DNA from: Clostridiales bacterium
GTDB taxonomy: Bacteria > Bacillota > Clostridia > Peptostreptococcales > NVVX01
Assembly (NCBI GenBank): GCA_021129785.1
Contig: JAJOKQ010000090.1
Location: forward strand, 1 to 7,075
Reading direction: 5' to 3'
DNA length: 7,075 nt
Shown: positions 5,978 through 7,075 of the stretch, one piece after another
How the letters are laid out: each line of letters starts with the position of its first letter
How positions within the stretch are numbered: position 1 is the stretch's first letter
Made by a program: the position numbers and the translations under genes
Notes under the pieces: model-generated
Database searches by the model: none
What the model was told of the DNA's origin: nothing
Seen by the model: the letters and a program-made list of their open reading frames with translations, nothing else

Positions 5978-7075
5978 GTGAAAAACAAAAAAACTATCTA
6001 TATCTATTTTATTATTTTTATGTTTATACTTTCTTCTGTTTCTGCTTTTGGAAATAGTATAGACAGACTAAATGAAAAGATAGAAGAGAAAAATGAACAA
6101 ACAAAAGAAACGAGCAATCAACTAAGTGGAGTACAAAAACAGCATAAATCTGTAATTGCACAGCTAAAAGAGACAGAAGCACAGATTGAAAAAGTAGAAA
6201 AGGAAATTGAAGACGTTAAAATTAAAATTTCAGACGCTGAAGATAATATCTTTGATACATTAGAACAACTTACAGAGGCAGAAAATAATATTTTAAAGAA
6301 TAATGATGCATTGTCTTCAAGATTAAGTGTTATGTATAAAAATGGGAACATTGGCTATTTGGAAGTACTACTGAGTTCGAGGAGTTTTACAGAAGTACTA
6401 ACAAACATTGATATGATAAAGAGGATAATAAATAGTGACGTAGAGTTATTGAAATTTATGAAAGAACAACGCGATATAATTGAGAGCAAAAAAATACAAT
6501 TAGAGATCAAAAGAAGTAAGCTCTTAGTATTAAAGAACGATGTAGAAGGTAAGCAAGAGAGGCTAATTGTATCACGTGGTAACCAAGATAGATTGAGAAA
6601 AGAACTTTTAAAGGACGAGCAAGAACTAAAAGCACTACTTGATAGACATCAAAAAGATGCAGAAAGACTCGAAAAAGAGTTAACAAAATTACTATCTGCA
6701 GGAGAATATGTTGGTGGAGAAATGCAATGGCCGGCACCAGGATTTGAAAGAATTACGTCTCCTTTTGGATACCGAATACATCCAATTTTAAAAACAAAAC
6801 GAATGCATTCAGGTATTGATATTGCAACTCCAAGAGGAACAACAATTGTAGCTGCTACAAGAGGGACAGTGGTTTTTTCAGGAGTATTGGGAGGTTATGG
6901 AAGAACTATTATCATTGACCATGGTGGGGGCATAATGACATTGTATGCTCATAATTCAAGGTTGTTGGTTAAAGCAGGGCAAAAAGTGCTGAGAGGGCAG
7001 AGAGTTGCTTTAGCAGGAAGCACTGGAATGTCTACGGGGCCTCATTTGCATTTTGAAGTGCGTAAAAATGCTAAA
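5978..7075 (+). CDS. Secreted coiled-coil M23 (LytM) peptidoglycan hydrolase, EnvC/PcsB-like, 3' end cut by window
   Basis: The frame starts at GTG 5978 and is open to the last base (366 residues); by family comparison perhaps ten or more residues are missing. Residues 1-24 are a signal peptide: Lys-rich start, hydrophobic core YIYFIIFMFILSS, likely cleavage after VSA or nearby. Residues 27-115 and 150-240 are Glu/Lys/Gln-rich heptad-like helices predicted to form long coiled coils, joined by a PcsB/CwlO/EnvC-type segment (SRLSVMYKNGNIGYLEVLLSS, about 114-134). The C-terminal LytM domain (about 250-366) has the zinc and catalytic residues His277 and Asp281 (HSGID), His325 (YAH), and His356 and His358 (HLHFE). 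Such enzymes cut peptide cross-bridges of peptidoglycan. Its position directly after ftsEX suggests that the coiled coil docks on the FtsX extracellular loop and that FtsE ATP hydrolysis relieves autoinhibition; this is known for EnvC, PcsB and CwlO and inferred here. Confidence 0.92.
   Translation, partial: MKNKKTIYIYFIIFMFILSSVSAFGNSIDRLNEKIEEKNEQTKETSNQLSGVQKQHKSVIAQLKETEAQIEKVEKEIEDVKIKISDAEDNIFDTLEQLTEAENNILKNNDALSSRLSVMYKNGNIGYLEVLLSSRSFTEVLTNIDMIKRIINSDVELLKFMKEQRDIIESKKIQLEIKRSKLLVLKNDVEGKQERLIVSRGNQDRLRKELLKDEQELKALLDRHQKDAERLEKELTKLLSAGEYVGGEMQWPAPGFERITSPFGYRIHPILKTKRMHSGIDIATPRGTTIVAATRGTVVFSGVLGGYGRTIIIDHGGGIMTLYAHNSRLLVKAGQKVLRGQRVALAGSTGMSTGPHLHFEVRKNAK

Noticed and set aside
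1..7075. CRISPR array, insertion sequence, tRNA or rRNA
   Set aside because: No regularly spaced repeats, transposase-like frame, terminal inverted repeats or RNA-gene cloverleaf were seen on either strand.

Overview
The window is AT-rich with Gram-positive-style translation signals: strong purine-rich Shine-Dalgarno sequences, TTG and GTG starts, and AGA/AAA-rich codon use. Gene content (a Lon-family protease, fermentative CoA-transferase and BKACE enzymes, and an ftsEX-hydrolase cluster) points to an anaerobic, amino-acid-fermenting member of the Clostridia/Tissierellia. This is inferred from gene content and style; no taxonomic marker is present. All genes are on the + strand.

Bases 1-321 hold the 3' end of a Lon-family (S16) protease gene. 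Bases 322-407 are a short spacer with a plausible sigma-A promoter. Bases 408-4035 form a compact four-gene catabolic operon: a PLP class III aminotransferase, a beta-keto acid cleavage enzyme (BKACE/Kce family), and the two subunits of an AtoDA-type CoA-transferase. It ends in a strong hairpin at 4072-4116. The chemistry fits together. The aminotransferase would turn a beta-amino acid into a beta-keto acid. BKACE would cleave that with acetyl-CoA into acetoacetate plus an acyl-CoA shortened by two carbons. The CoA-transferase would move CoA onto acetoacetate, which thiolase could then split. The substrate is not known. No lysine aminomutase, 3,5-diaminohexanoate dehydrogenase or 3-aminobutyryl-CoA ammonia-lyase gene is present, and the BKACE lacks an N-terminal Glu that I recall in lysine-pathway Kce enzymes. 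A beta-amino acid other than 3,5-diaminohexanoate is therefore a real possibility.

Bases 4036-4353 are intergenic and contain the operon terminator and a near-consensus extended -10 promoter. They lead into the cell-envelope cluster ftsE (4354-5040), ftsX (5030-5926) and a secreted coiled-coil M23/LytM peptidoglycan hydrolase (5978 to the window edge). FtsEX is an ATP-driven membrane machine that activates a periplasmic or extracellular hydrolase, and the adjacent M23 protein is the obvious partner. Its zinc-binding residues are all present, so it is probably an active endopeptidase rather than a degenerate EnvC-type activator.
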